From the NCBI RefSeq assembly GCF_002836975.1, contig NZ_NIJK01000044.1:1-64000 (forward strand): a stretch of 64,000 bases of DNA, given 5' to 3'. The notes under the pieces were generated by a model. It saw only the letters and a list, made by a program, of their open reading frames with translations, was not told the origin of the DNA and did not search any database. Made by a program: the position numbers and the translations under genes. This DNA is from Shewanella indica (lineage in GTDB: Bacteria > Pseudomonadota > Gammaproteobacteria > Enterobacterales > Shewanellaceae). Numbering within the stretch: the stretch's first letter is position 1; every line of letters begins with the position of its first letter. Of the stretch, positions 8,046-16,334 are shown one piece after another.

Positions 8046-9401
8046 TTAACGCATAGTAACAAACTCTTCTGCGCCTGTTGGATGGATAGCGACTACGGCA
8101 TCAAAGTCAGCCTTGGTGGCGCCCATCTTGATGGCAACACCAAAGCCTTGAAGGATTTCATCCATGCCAAAGCCGATACCATGGATCCCGACAACTTTTT
8201 CATCGGCGCCGGCACAAACCAGCTTCATCTTACAGGCTTGACGGTGCGCAGTAACCGCTGTGTACATGGAGGTAAAGGATGAAGTGTAGACTTTCACCTG
8301 ATCCTCACCGAAACGTTCTTTGGCCTCAGGCTCTGTCAGCCCCATGGTGCCAATTGGCGGGTGGCTGAAGACCACTGTCGGGATGCAGTCATAGTCCATC
8401 TTGGCATCCGGCAAGGCGCCAAAGAGACGCTCTGACAGCAAGCGACCCGCCTTGACGGCAACCGGTGTCAGCTCTACTCCGCCAGCCATGATGTCACCGA
8501 CACAGTAAACCCCTTTGGCGCTGGTGTTTTGCTGGGCATCGGTTATCACATATCCCTTGGGATCCAACTGCACATCGGTATTTTCAAGGCCGATATTGCC
8601 TGTGGCCGGTGCCCGACCTATGGCCCAGATCAGGCAGTCCACTGTGTACTCTTCAGCGTTTTCCAGCACCAGAGTCAGGCTGCCATCGGCATTTTTACGC
8701 ACTTCCTTGGGAATGCTCTGGGTATGCAGCGAAGGCCCTTCGCTGGCCATGGACTCCATCAGTGTTTCATAGAGCATGGGGTCGAAGTTACGCAGCGGCG
8801 CATGTTTGCGTACAAACAGATGGGTTTCACTGCCCAGGGCATGCAATACACCGGCAATTTCCACCGCGATATAACCGGCACCCACTACGGCTACCCGCTT
8901 GGGCTGTTCACGCAGGGCAAAGAAACCGTCCGAGTCTATGCCATATTCGGCCCCGGGAATGTCGGGAATGCTGGGCGCGCCACCGGTCGCTATCAAAATA
9001 TGCTCGGCACTGTAGTGCTCGCCGTCAACCTCAATAGTGTGGTTATCAACAAAGCGGCCATAGCCGTTAACCACAGTGACCTTGTTGTTGGCCAGACCGC
9101 GTTCATAGGAGCCATGGATCCGTTCGATATAGGCTTCACGACTGGCCACCAGCGTGTTCCAGTCAAACTGGTTGACGCTGACATCAAAACCGTAATCTTT
9201 GGCATAGAGATGCATGGCTTCGGCCACTTGGGCGCCATACCACATGACCTTCTTGGGCACACAGCCGACGTTGACGCAGGTACCACCCAGGTGTTTGGCT
9301 TCAATCAGCAAGACCTTGGCGCCACGCATAGCGGCTCTGTTGGCTGACGCAATACCACCGCTGCCCGCACCCAGGCAGATATAGTCAAAATGTTGTGCCA
9401 T
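8046..9401 (-). CDS. gor: Glutathione-disulfide reductase
   Basis: 451 aa. An NADPH-dependent flavoenzyme that reduces GSSG to GSH in the cytoplasm. It has the FAD dinucleotide fold at the N-terminus ([11 protein letters not shown]), the redox-active pair C42 and C47 in [13 protein letters not shown], an NADPH-binding fold ([17 protein letters not shown] followed by R residues), and the C-terminal catalytic H440-E445 in HPTGAEEF. The ATG at 9401 has a clean GGAGATAAAC ribosome site; the frame to 9431 is a non-family extension. A terminator follows. Two short GC hairpins lie in its leader (9433-9464). Confidence 0.96.
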   Translation of the reverse strand: MAQHFDYICLGAGSGGIASANRAAMRGAKVLLIEAKHLGGTCVNVGCVPKKVMWYGAQVAEAMHLYAKDYGFDVSVNQFDWNTLVASREAYIERIHGSYERGLANNKVTVVNGYGRFVDNHTIEVDGEHYSAEHILIATGGAPSIPDIPGAEYGIDSDGFFALREQPKRVAVVGAGYIAVEIAGVLHALGSETHLFVRKHAPLRNFDPMLYETLMESMASEGPSLHTQSIPKEVRKNADGSLTLVLENAEEYTVDCLIWAIGRAPATGNIGLENTDVQLDPKGYVITDAQQNTSAKGVYCVGDIMAGGVELTPVAVKAGRLLSERLFGALPDAKMDYDCIPTVVFSHPPIGTMGLTEPEAKERFGEDQVKVYTSSFTSMYTAVTAHRQACKMKLVCAGADEKVVGIHGIGFGMDEILQGFGVAIKMGATKADFDAVVAIHPTGAEEFVTMR

Positions 9402-9432
9402 GTTTATCTCCGTAGATTGATACTGACTCACT

Positions 9433-9464
9433 CGCCCAACAGGGCGACCTCCCGTCTGGCGGGA
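9433..9464 (-). other. Two tandem GC hairpins in the gor leader
   Basis: CGCCC-AACA-GGGCG (9433-9446) and TCCCG-N5-CGGGA (9450-9464) lie about 30-60 nt upstream of the gor start codon. They could shape the 5-prime end of the mRNA. No known riboswitch is recognised. Confidence 0.35.
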
Positions 9465-9529
9465 TACTTGTGAGCCATTGTAGGGGGATTCAGATCAAGT
9501 GACCAGACCAGAGTCTGCCGGTAAAAATT

Positions 9530-10066
9530 TCAGTGGTACAAGCTGCAGCGGGAATAATCCTGGGTCTCTGGCCCTGAGCCTGAGCACTTGAGGCAACGAA
9601 ACTGCTGTTGATGCTCGCCGAGTTCAGCCTGCAAATATCTGGCAGTGTGGGAATCTTTCTGCCTGAGGCGCCGCTCCAGCTCTGTCATTCGCTTATCCAA
9701 CCAGCGACAACTGGGATCATCGGCGATTTGGCGGCGAGGCTTGGATGGCTTCTTTTTTCGGGATTTGGTTGGTTTACTGTCGCGCGAGGCCTTGGGCAGG
9801 GGCGCAGACTCATATTCAAGTGCGGCTTCAAACTGCTGTGGAATGGCAATAGGATTGCCCTCGCTGTCGAGCACCCACCCCAGAGGGAGCGAACCAGGCT
9901 CTTTGCCCGGGTCGCTGAGTTGCTTATCTATTGAGGGCTCTGAACCCGACACTGGATTCAGGTCTGGATTCAGGTCTGAGCTTGATTCGGCCTGGGATTC
10001 AACCAATGGGGCGACTCCCAACCAAAGGAGCAGGCAGCAAAGCCCGCCGATTCTGTAGGTTAACAT
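9530..10066 (-). CDS. Hypothetical exported protein with a basic Lys/Arg/Pro-rich middle
   Basis: 178 aa, not recognised. A hydrophobic N-terminal segment (about residues 6-22, GGLCCLLLWLGVAPLV) looks like a signal peptide. A Ser/Pro/Asp-rich linker follows, then a PLGWVLDSEGNPIAIP segment, a strongly basic stretch near 95-112 (KSRKKKPSKPRR), and a C-terminal Arg/Gln/Glu-rich helix with four Cys (CRW, CLKC, CSLYH). The Cys residues could form disulfides in the periplasm. No neighbour suggests a function. Confidence 0.6.
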   Translation of the reverse strand: MLTYRIGGLCCLLLWLGVAPLVESQAESSSDLNPDLNPVSGSEPSIDKQLSDPGKEPGSLPLGWVLDSEGNPIAIPQQFEAALEYESAPLPKASRDSKPTKSRKKKPSKPRRQIADDPSCRWLDKRMTELERRLRQKDSHTARYLQAELGEHQQQFRCLKCSGSGPETQDYSRCSLYH

Positions 10067-10146
10067 TCCCTGTCCCTCCGCATCGCTCCGTCGACGCTGT
10101 TTGTCTTCACATCAGAGTCTAGAAGCTGCGGTGAATGTTAGCCAAT

Positions 10147-10854
10147 TTAAAACTGCCACTCTAGATGCAAGCCGACATAAGACTTAGCCAGATCGCCATG
10201 CCAACCCTCCTCTTGCGCCTGCTGCTTGATATCGTCCTGCGCTATGCTGTGGCTCAAATGCAAGGAAGCCACCAAAGAAGGGGTTAATGAGTAGCATGCC
10301 TCTACACCAAACTGCAGATGATTGGGGCCATCATGAGTCTGACTGGCATAGCCAAAGTCGAATCCCTGGGTCACATAAGGGGTCAGAGTCAATTGCTCGT
10401 TCACTTGCCAGTGGCTGTGCAGGCTCAACTCCACAAAATAACCCGATGCTTCAGTAGCATAGGTATAGTTAATCGATGGCGTCAGCCAACTCAGCCCCTG
10501 ATAGGCGAGATAGGCGTACACCTCATTGTCATGGCCGCGCTCATCACCGTAAAACTCCAACCGCTGCATGCCGACTCCTGCTTCCACTGATTCGAGTGGG
10601 TTAAAACAGTATTCCACCCCGGCATTGAGCTCGGCGTAGTTAACACTGTCGGCTCGGCCAAACAACACAAAGGCCCCCAGGCCATCACGGCTATGGTGAA
10701 TGCCACTCCAGGCAATCCCTCCCGCAGACAAGTTGTCACGCCCTTCGGAAACATAATGGCTGTCCCACCCCAGTATGAGTTGGGTTTCGGCGGCCTCATC
10801 GGCCAATAATGGATTACAGCACAGGAGTGTCAGCAGCGAGAGCAAATAGCGCAT
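10147..10854 (-). CDS. Putative small outer-membrane beta-barrel protein
   Basis: 235 aa. A signal peptide (MRYLLSLLTLLCCNPLLADE) is followed by alternating hydrophobic/polar strands such as GVEYCFNPLESVEAGVGMQRLEF and SINYTYATEASGYFVELSL, ending in an aromatic residue (EWQF). This pattern is typical of 10-12-strand barrels inserted by BAM. I chose ATG 10854 so that the signal peptide is at the N-terminus; an extension to 10902 is possible, and the ribosome site is weak. A plausible promoter (TTTACA-N16-TAGAAT) and an inverted repeat (10908-10948) lie upstream. Substrate unknown. Confidence 0.65.
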   Translation of the reverse strand: MRYLLSLLTLLCCNPLLADEAAETQLILGWDSHYVSEGRDNLSAGGIAWSGIHHSRDGLGAFVLFGRADSVNYAELNAGVEYCFNPLESVEAGVGMQRLEFYGDERGHDNEVYAYLAYQGLSWLTPSINYTYATEASGYFVELSLHSHWQVNEQLTLTPYVTQGFDFGYASQTHDGPNHLQFGVEACYSLTPSLVASLHLSHSIAQDDIKQQAQEEGWHGDLAKSYVGLHLEWQF

Positions 10855-10907
10855 AAAACGTACCAAACTTACAAAGTAAAGCCATTCTATTGCATCAACC
10901 AAACATG

Positions 10908-10948
10908 TAAATGATAATGAATCGCGTTTTAGATCCAGTTATCATTTA
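10908..10948. promoter_or_regulatory. Inverted pair of TAAATGATAA elements upstream of the barrel gene
   Basis: TAAATGATAA (10908-10917) and its exact reverse complement TTATCATTTA (10939-10948), 21 bp apart, lie just upstream of the putative -35 of the minus-strand barrel gene. Each arm resembles half of a Fur box, so iron control is a possibility. Confidence 0.4.
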
Positions 10949-11095
10949 TAGTATTTTTGTGCATTGACGGTAGGCTCTCTTCCTCGGTAGCAGTGACTCG
11001 TGACTCACGGGTATTTCTTTGCCGAGTTTGATGGCTATGTTTCACTGCTATGTTCACATCTATGCCACTGCTATGGCACCAATCGCTTTTATCAC

Positions 11096-11125
11096 CTTGA
11101 TAAATCAAAGCGGAACCCTTATCTA
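11096..11125 (+). promoter_or_regulatory. Possible heat-shock (sigma-32) promoter of prlC
   Basis: CTTGAT at 11096-11101, 14 nt, then CCCTTATCTA at 11116-11125. This resembles the consensus CTTGAA-N13/15-CCCCATNTA. E. coli prlC is a known heat-shock gene. Confidence 0.4.
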
Positions 11126-11216
11126 TTAGCCACGCCCCTGAATATTCGCCGCCATGGCGGCAAGACCAGGCACCCAATGCAGGCCCTATGGCCCACGCCC
11201 AAAGAGAGGACAGACA

Positions 11217-13256
11217 ATGACCAATCCGCTGCTGACAGCACAGGAGCTGCCACCCTTTTCCAGTATCAAGGCCGAGCACATTCAACCGGCGGTCGAACAG
11301 GCCATAGCCAAATGCCGCGATAAGATAGAAGCCGTGCTGGCCGCAGGAGGCCCCTTCACTTGGGAGAACCTGGTGGCCCCCCTGGAGCAGGTGGACGATG
11401 AGCTGAGCCAGATCTGGTCGCCTATTTCCCATATGAATTCAGTACTCAGCAATGAAGAATGGCGCGCTGCCCACGATGCCTGTCTGCCATTGTTGTCTGA
11501 GTACAGCACCTTTGTCGGACAACATCAGGGCCTGTATCAGGCCTATAAAGAGCTCAAGGCCTCGGCGGAATTTGCCCAGCTCAGCCAGGCGCAACAGACT
11601 GTGATAGAACATAGCCTGAGAGACTTCGAACTGTCGGGAATAGGCCTCAATGATGAACAAAAAGCCCGCTATGGAGAGATTGTAAAGCGCCTGTCCGAAC
11701 TCAGCAGCACCTATTCCAACCAACTGCTGGATGCCACACATGCGTGGAGCAAGCTGGTTACCGATGAAGCCGAATTGGCCGGTCTGCCAGAGTCTGCCAT
11801 TGCCGCCGCCAAGGCGATGGCCGAGGCCAAAGAGCTGCAAGGTTGGCTGTTCACCCTGGATTTTCCATCCTATCTGCCGGTCATGACCTACAGCGACAAC
11901 CGCAGTCTGCGTGAAGAGTGTTACCGCGCCTTTGTGACCCGCGCTTCGGATCAAGGCCCCAATGCCGGTGAGTTCGACAATGGCCCGCTGATGGACGAGA
12001 TCCTGAGCCTGCGCCATGAGTTGGCACAGTTACTGGGCTTTGATACCTATGCCGATAAGTCCCTGGCCACCAAGATGGCGCAATCGCCCGAGCAGGTTAT
12101 CGCCTTCCTCAATGAGCTGGCGCTGCGCTCCAAGTCTCAGGCCAAGGCCGAGTTGGCCGAACTCAAGGAGTTTGCCAAGGAGCATTATGGTGTAACCGAG
12201 TTGGCGGCCTGGGATCTGGGTTACTACGGCGAAAAACTCAAGCAGCACAAGTATGAGATATCTCAGGAAGAGCTACGTCCCTTCTTCCCCGAAGACAAGG
12301 TGCTCAGCGGCCTGTTCTACACCATCAAGCGCTTGTTCGGCATGGATGTCAAAGAGCAGCAGGATTTCGACAAGTGGCATAAAGATGTGCGCTTTTTCCA
12401 CATCCTGGATGCCGAGGGCGAACACAGAGGCAGCTTTTATCTGGACCTCTATGCCCGTGAAGGCAAGCGGGGCGGCGCCTGGATGAATGATTGCCGAACC
12501 CGGCGGATGACGGCCACTGGCCTGCAAAAGCCGGTAGCCTACCTCACCTGTAACTTCAATCGCCCTGTGGGTGACAAGCCGGCGCTGTTTACCCATGACG
12601 AAGTCACTACCCTGTTCCACGAATTTGGTCATGGTATTCACCATATGCTGACCCGCATCGATGTCGGTGGGGTTTCCGGTATCAACGGCGTACCTTGGGA
12701 TGCCGTGGAGCTGCCAAGCCAGTTTATGGAGAACTGGTGCTGGGCCGAAGAGGCGCTGGCGGAGATCTCCGGCCATTATCAGACCGGGGAGCCGCTGCCC
12801 AAGGCGATGCTGGACAAGATGCTGGCCGCCAAGAACTTCCAGTCCGGCATGATGATGCTGCGGCAACTGGAGTTCTCTCTATTCGACTTCCGCCTGCATC
12901 AGGAGTTTGATCCGGCCAAGGGCGCCCATATTCAACAGATGTTGGATGAGGTTCGACGCCAGGTGGCAGTGGTCACACCGCCTGAGTTCAACCGCTTCCA
13001 GAACGGTTTCGCCCATATCTTTGCCGGAGGTTATGCCGCCGGCTACTACAGCTACAAGTGGGCCGAGGTGTTGTCTGCCGATGCCTTCTCCCGCTTCGAG
13101 GAGGAAGGTATTTTCAACGAGAGCACAGGACGCGACTTCCTGCATAACATACTTGAGATGGGCGGCAGTGAAGAGCCTATGGTGCTATTTACCCGCTTCC
13201 GTGGCCGCGAGCCCAGCATAGACGCACTGCTGCGTCACTCGGGGATCCAAGCCTGA
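11217..13256 (+). CDS. prlC: Oligopeptidase A (M3 family metallopeptidase)
   Basis: 679 aa. A cytoplasmic zinc endopeptidase that degrades short peptides, including cleaved signal peptides. The M3 signature HEFGH begins at H468 (H468, E469, H472 bind zinc or catalyse), and the third zinc ligand should be a Glu in the following helix. The C-terminal [22 protein letters not shown]-like block is characteristic. The ATG at 11217 has the ribosome site AGAGAGGACAGACA; the longer frame from 11154 is not family-like. A heat-shock-like promoter precedes it and a terminator follows. Confidence 0.96.
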   Translation: [679 protein letters not shown]

Positions 13257-13273
13257 GACTGAAGCAATTGATT

Positions 13274-13296
13274 AGGCGCCTTAGGGCGCCTTTTTT
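13274..13296 (+). terminator. Terminator of prlC
   Basis: AGGCGCC-TTAG-GGCGCCT stem-loop followed by a run of T, 17 bp after the prlC stop. Confidence 0.9.
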
Positions 13297-13370
13297 GTGA
13301 GCCAGTTCTCGCTTGCCGTCTGGTATGACCTTTGGTAGCCTTTAATGCCTCTCAACTCTTGGACCCTTTG

Positions 13371-13901
13371 ATGAACCTCTACTTTCGCCTGTTTTGGCTG
13401 CTGCTCTGGAGAGTGCGCCGGGCAAACGATATCGGTTTTCTCGGCACCAGCCGCATCCGTTATCGGGCTTTACCGAGTGACTGTGACATCAACCTGCACC
13501 TGACCAACTCCCGCTACCCGGCATTTATGGATCTGGCCCGCACCTATATGATGGCCGAAATGGGCTTGCTGAAGCGCTTTCTAAAACTGAAATGGATGCC
13601 GATAGTCAATGCCGCCGAATTCACTTATGTAAGGGATATCAGGCCATTACAGCAGTTTGAAATTGCCTCTCGCGTGGTTGGCTGGGATGAAAAGTATTTC
13701 TACATAGAGCAACGTTTCCTGTCGGACAGAGGCCTGCATGCCATAGTGCATGTCAGAGGTTTGTTCGTCTGCAAACGCAAACCTGTACCCACGGAAAACC
13801 TGTTGACGGAAGCCGGGTTCGATGAGACCACGCCCGAGTTACCGGCGGAGATCATCAAGTGGAAGTCATTCCTGGATCTCAAAAAGGCCCGCAACAGCTG
13901 A
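13371..13901 (+). CDS. Hotdog-fold acyl-CoA thioesterase-like protein
   Basis: 176 aa. It resembles the 4HBT/THEM6-like thioesterase group: a hydrophobic N-terminal helix (NLYFRLFWLLLW), then SRIRYRALPSDCDINLHLTNSRYPAFMDLAR, in which the D-x-N-x-H-x-TNSRY block is the usual active-site segment. The rest forms the strands of a hotdog domain (about 40-140). It probably hydrolyses fatty acyl thioesters, but the substrate is unknown. The ATG at 13371 was chosen over a TTG at 13332; the ribosome site is weak. It is convergent with the GST gene. Confidence 0.75.
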   Translation: MNLYFRLFWLLLWRVRRANDIGFLGTSRIRYRALPSDCDINLHLTNSRYPAFMDLARTYMMAEMGLLKRFLKLKWMPIVNAAEFTYVRDIRPLQQFEIASRVVGWDEKYFYIEQRFLSDRGLHAIVHVRGLFVCKRKPVPTENLLTEAGFDETTPELPAEIIKWKSFLDLKKARNS

Positions 13902-13909
13902 ATTCTTGT

Positions 13910-14563
13910 TCAGGGGATGGGTCTGAGCCCGCTGCTGGCCTCCTCCTGAGCCAGAGTTACTTCATCCTGCACCAACATCCAGGAACCTCGCAATTGCGCC
14001 TGCAGCCAGTAGCGCCCCAAATGCTGGTAATCCAGTAAATTGAAACTGCGCTGCAGGTAACCAAGACAAGGAATTAAGGCACAATCGGCCAAAGTGAACC
14101 CATCTCCGCACAGCCAATGATGCTCAACCAGGCGCAAGTCCAGCGCCCGCAGGCAAAGTCTGAGACGGTTTTCAATTTGACGCTGCACCAGAGGAAGTTG
14201 CTGTTCTTCCGGTAAGCTATATTGCTGTTCCAACTGATAGAGGCTGTTGTTAAGGTCGTTGTCGGCAATTCTGTCATAGAGACGTACTTGCAGATTGAGC
14301 TCGGGCTCCTTGGGCAACAACCGGGTGCCGGCGGCCATTTTATTGTCCAGATACTCTATGATAATGCTGGATTCAGGCAACAGGCTGCCGTCCTGACACA
14401 CCAAAAGTGGCAGCTTACCGGATGGATAGAAATGCAGATAATGTTGGCGCTCCAATGGATCCTGCAGATCCGTTACCCGGGGAAAGAAGTTTGCCTGCTT
14501 TTCATAAAGTGCCAGCAGCACCTTTTGCGAATAACGCGACAATGGATGGTAGTAAAGCTCCAT
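13910..14563 (-). CDS. Glutathione S-transferase family protein
   Basis: 217 aa. The N-terminal thioredoxin-like domain begins MELYYHPLSRYSQKVLLALYEK. PSGKLPLL contains the cis-Pro and PESSIIIEYL the glutathione-binding E-S pair. An all-helical C-terminal domain follows (about 85-210). Conjugates or reduces electrophiles with glutathione; the substrate is unknown. No classical catalytic Tyr or Cys is certain (S9 or Y11 are candidates). Monocistronic, convergent with the thioesterase gene. Confidence 0.85.
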   Translation of the reverse strand: MELYYHPLSRYSQKVLLALYEKQANFFPRVTDLQDPLERQHYLHFYPSGKLPLLVCQDGSLLPESSIIIEYLDNKMAAGTRLLPKEPELNLQVRLYDRIADNDLNNSLYQLEQQYSLPEEQQLPLVQRQIENRLRLCLRALDLRLVEHHWLCGDGFTLADCALIPCLGYLQRSFNLLDYQHLGRYWLQAQLRGSWMLVQDEVTLAQEEASSGLRPIP

Positions 14564-14948
14564 AGACAGGGATCCCCATGGTTACCAACTTTAACTTTAG
14601 TTGCTGGCTACCGCTTAGGGAAGCCGTGACCCGTTACCATGAGTGCCGCGAGGAGTTATCCGTCCTCTGTTTAGCCCTACTTCTGCTTGAGAAAGTCCCA
14701 CATGTAGAGATGTGATGGGCACCTTTTCAGTCGGTAAACTTGCTAGCTGATTTCAAAGCCTCCACTTTGTTCTTAATCGCCACTTATGACATCAAACGTC
14801 TGTTGGGGCTGAACGTTCACTGAAAAAGCCCCGCTTGATCAGTCTTGAAACCAAGCCTCAAGTATGACTGTTAATCCGCTGCCATCTTTACCCCGATTGG
14901 TATTACACTGGTACGGCAGCAACTGAGCCAATCAAAAGGGAAAAGCAC
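14564..14948. other. Intergenic region before the Tag-like gene
   Basis: 385 bp. Near its right end TGGTATTAC resembles an extended -10 element for the Tag-like gene, and AAAGGGAAAA supplies its ribosome site. I see no ORF or convincing RNA gene in the rest. Confidence 0.4.
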
Positions 14949-15638
14949 ATGATCAAGCCGGAAGATTTTGCCACCATCTATGCCAGAGCCTGTGAGCGTA
15001 AAGGTGGCGCCGAGCGACTGGAGAGCCTGTTACCCGAAATCTGTCCCACTGAAGAATTGCTGGAATATACAGATGCCGAGTTGCTTTCAGCACTCAGCAA
15101 ACAGGTATTTCAGAGTGGTTTTGTCTGGAAGGTAGTGGAACACAAATGGCCGGCCTATGAAGAGGCCTTCTTTGGCTTTGAACCCATGAAAGTGTTGATG
15201 CTCTCCCCTGAGCAGCTGCAGGCCAGAGCTGAGGACAGTCGCCTTATTCGCCACCAGAAAAAGACCCAGGCCATTTATGACAACGCGCTCATGGTGCAGG
15301 ATATTGCCAGAGAACACGGCAGCCTGGCCCGTTACATCGCCCTCTGGCCAGTGGAGGAGATCACCTCACTGTGGCAAGAGCTCAAACGCCGTGGGGCACG
15401 CCTGGGTGGCAATACCGGCCCCTATTTTCTGCGTGGTATAGGTAAAGACAGCTTCCTATTGACCGCTGATGTCCAAAACTATCTCAAGAGCCACAAACTG
15501 GTAGATGCAGGCTTCAGCTCAAAGAGCGGCCTGGCCCAGGTACAAGCTGTATTCAATCATTGGCAGCAGAGCAGCGGCAGGAGCATGGCCGCCATCAGCC
15601 GCATCCTGGCTTGTAGCACAGGGGACAATCGCATCTGA
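14949..15638 (+). CDS. DNA-3-methyladenine glycosylase I (Tag)-like protein
   Basis: 229 aa. It aligns by eye with the methyladenine-glycosylase family over about residues 45-190: LSKQVFQSGFVWKVVEHKWPAYEEAFFGFEPMKV, RLIRHQKKTQAIYDNA and KRRGARLGGNTGPYFLRGIGKDSFLLTADVQNYL. True E. coli Tag starts near MERCGW and binds zinc with Cys/His at both ends. Those ligands are not evident here, and the N-terminus is different. It belongs to a divergent Tag-like branch, and the damage it recognises is uncertain. It lies directly upstream of the tandem RyhB genes, with no sign of co-transcription. Confidence 0.75.
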   Translation: MIKPEDFATIYARACERKGGAERLESLLPEICPTEELLEYTDAELLSALSKQVFQSGFVWKVVEHKWPAYEEAFFGFEPMKVLMLSPEQLQARAEDSRLIRHQKKTQAIYDNALMVQDIAREHGSLARYIALWPVEEITSLWQELKRRGARLGGNTGPYFLRGIGKDSFLLTADVQNYLKSHKLVDAGFSSKSGLAQVQAVFNHWQQSSGRSMAAISRILACSTGDNRI

Positions 15639-15677
15639 GGCCTGAGATAAATTTGACTTAAATACAGACAAAAACAG

Positions 15678-15706
15678 TTGCAATCGAAAATGAGAACCAT
15701 TATCAT
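15678..15706 (+). promoter_or_regulatory. Promoter and Fur box of RyhB copy 1
   Basis: TTGCAA (15678-15683), 17-bp spacer, TATCAT (15701-15706). A Fur box, GAAAATGAGAACCATTATC at 15686-15704, overlaps the spacer and -10 and matches 16 of 19 bases of GATAATGATAATCATTATC. Fur bound with iron should block RNA polymerase directly. Confidence 0.88.
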
Positions 15707-15713
15707 CTGTTTT

Positions 15714-15857
15714 GCGTTCCAAAACTCATCCTTAACTGAGAGTCAGTTAACCGCTAGTCGACTGAGATTTGCTTGAAGTTATGGTGTTCCTGAGTTTGCA
15801 AAGCACGACATTGCTCACACACTCTTTTAGGCCGGGTTAACTACCCGGCCCTTTTTT
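15714..15857 (+). ncRNA. ryhB: RyhB-type iron-responsive small RNA, copy 1
   Basis: A predicted RNA of about 144 nt from the Fur-controlled promoter to a terminator (GGCCGGGT/ACCCGGCC, then T6, 15830-15857). It contains AAAGCACGACATTGCTCACA at 15800-15819, the highly conserved RyhB core that pairs with sodB and other mRNAs in enterics. RyhB is made when iron is scarce and, with Hfq, blocks and destabilises mRNAs of iron-using proteins. The first 20 or so nt and the last 80 or so match copy 2; the middle (about 15735-15778) differs and is longer. No ORF is credible. The 5-prime end is inferred from promoter spacing. Confidence 0.88.
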
Positions 15858-16148
15858 GGCTGATTGTTATTGTCGAAGCTTTATGCCCCTTATCCCCACT
15901 AACTATTTTTCCCTCTCACTGCTGTTTCAAAAGTTTGATGCCCTTCGCTACAAACCAATATTGGGAGAATCAGGCACCAAGAAAGGGGCTGCAATCTGGA
16001 TTTAGCAGCAAAACTGCCAATGATTTTCGACCAGTGATTTAGATTCAAACGCATCAAAAAACCACTTACTAATCAAATATTTTTGATAAAAACCCAAGAT
16101 GAGAACAATTAGGCCGGAAAGATTTTATCTTGAAAGGGCAAAAAACAG
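15858..16148. other. Spacer between the two RyhB copies
   Basis: About 290 bp of AT-rich DNA between the terminator of copy 1 and the promoter of copy 2. No ORF, and no repeat of the RNA body was seen in it. Confidence 0.5.
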
Positions 16149-16177
16149 TTGCAAACATAAATGAGAATGATTATTGT
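16149..16177 (+). promoter_or_regulatory. Promoter and Fur box of RyhB copy 2
   Basis: TTGCAA (16149-16154), 17-bp spacer, TATTGT (16172-16177). The overlapping Fur-like box at 16157-16175 (ATAAATGAGAATGATTATT) matches about 13 of 19 consensus bases, weaker than copy 1. Confidence 0.8.
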
Positions 16178-16183
16178 TAACTT

Positions 16184-16312
16184 GCGTTCCAAAACTCATC
16201 CTTAGCTTTAGGCCCGCAGTACCCGCTGAGAGTTATGGTGTTCCTGAGTTTGCAAAGCACGACATTGCTCACACACTCTTTGTGGCCGGGTTAATTACCC
16301 GGCTCTTTTTTT
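16184..16312 (+). ncRNA. ryhB: RyhB-type iron-responsive small RNA, copy 2
   Basis: A predicted RNA of about 129 nt with the same core AAAGCACGACATTGCTCACA at 16254-16273 and a terminator GCCGGGT/ACCCGGC plus T7 at 16285-16312. Compared with copy 1, the 5-prime segment and the 3-prime half are almost identical, while the internal segment is shorter and different in sequence. This points to a tandem duplication followed by divergence of one region. It should act on the same core targets, with possible extra targets through the variable region (inference). Confidence 0.88.
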
Positions 16313-16334
16313 GTTTGCACGCCAAGCCTATAAC

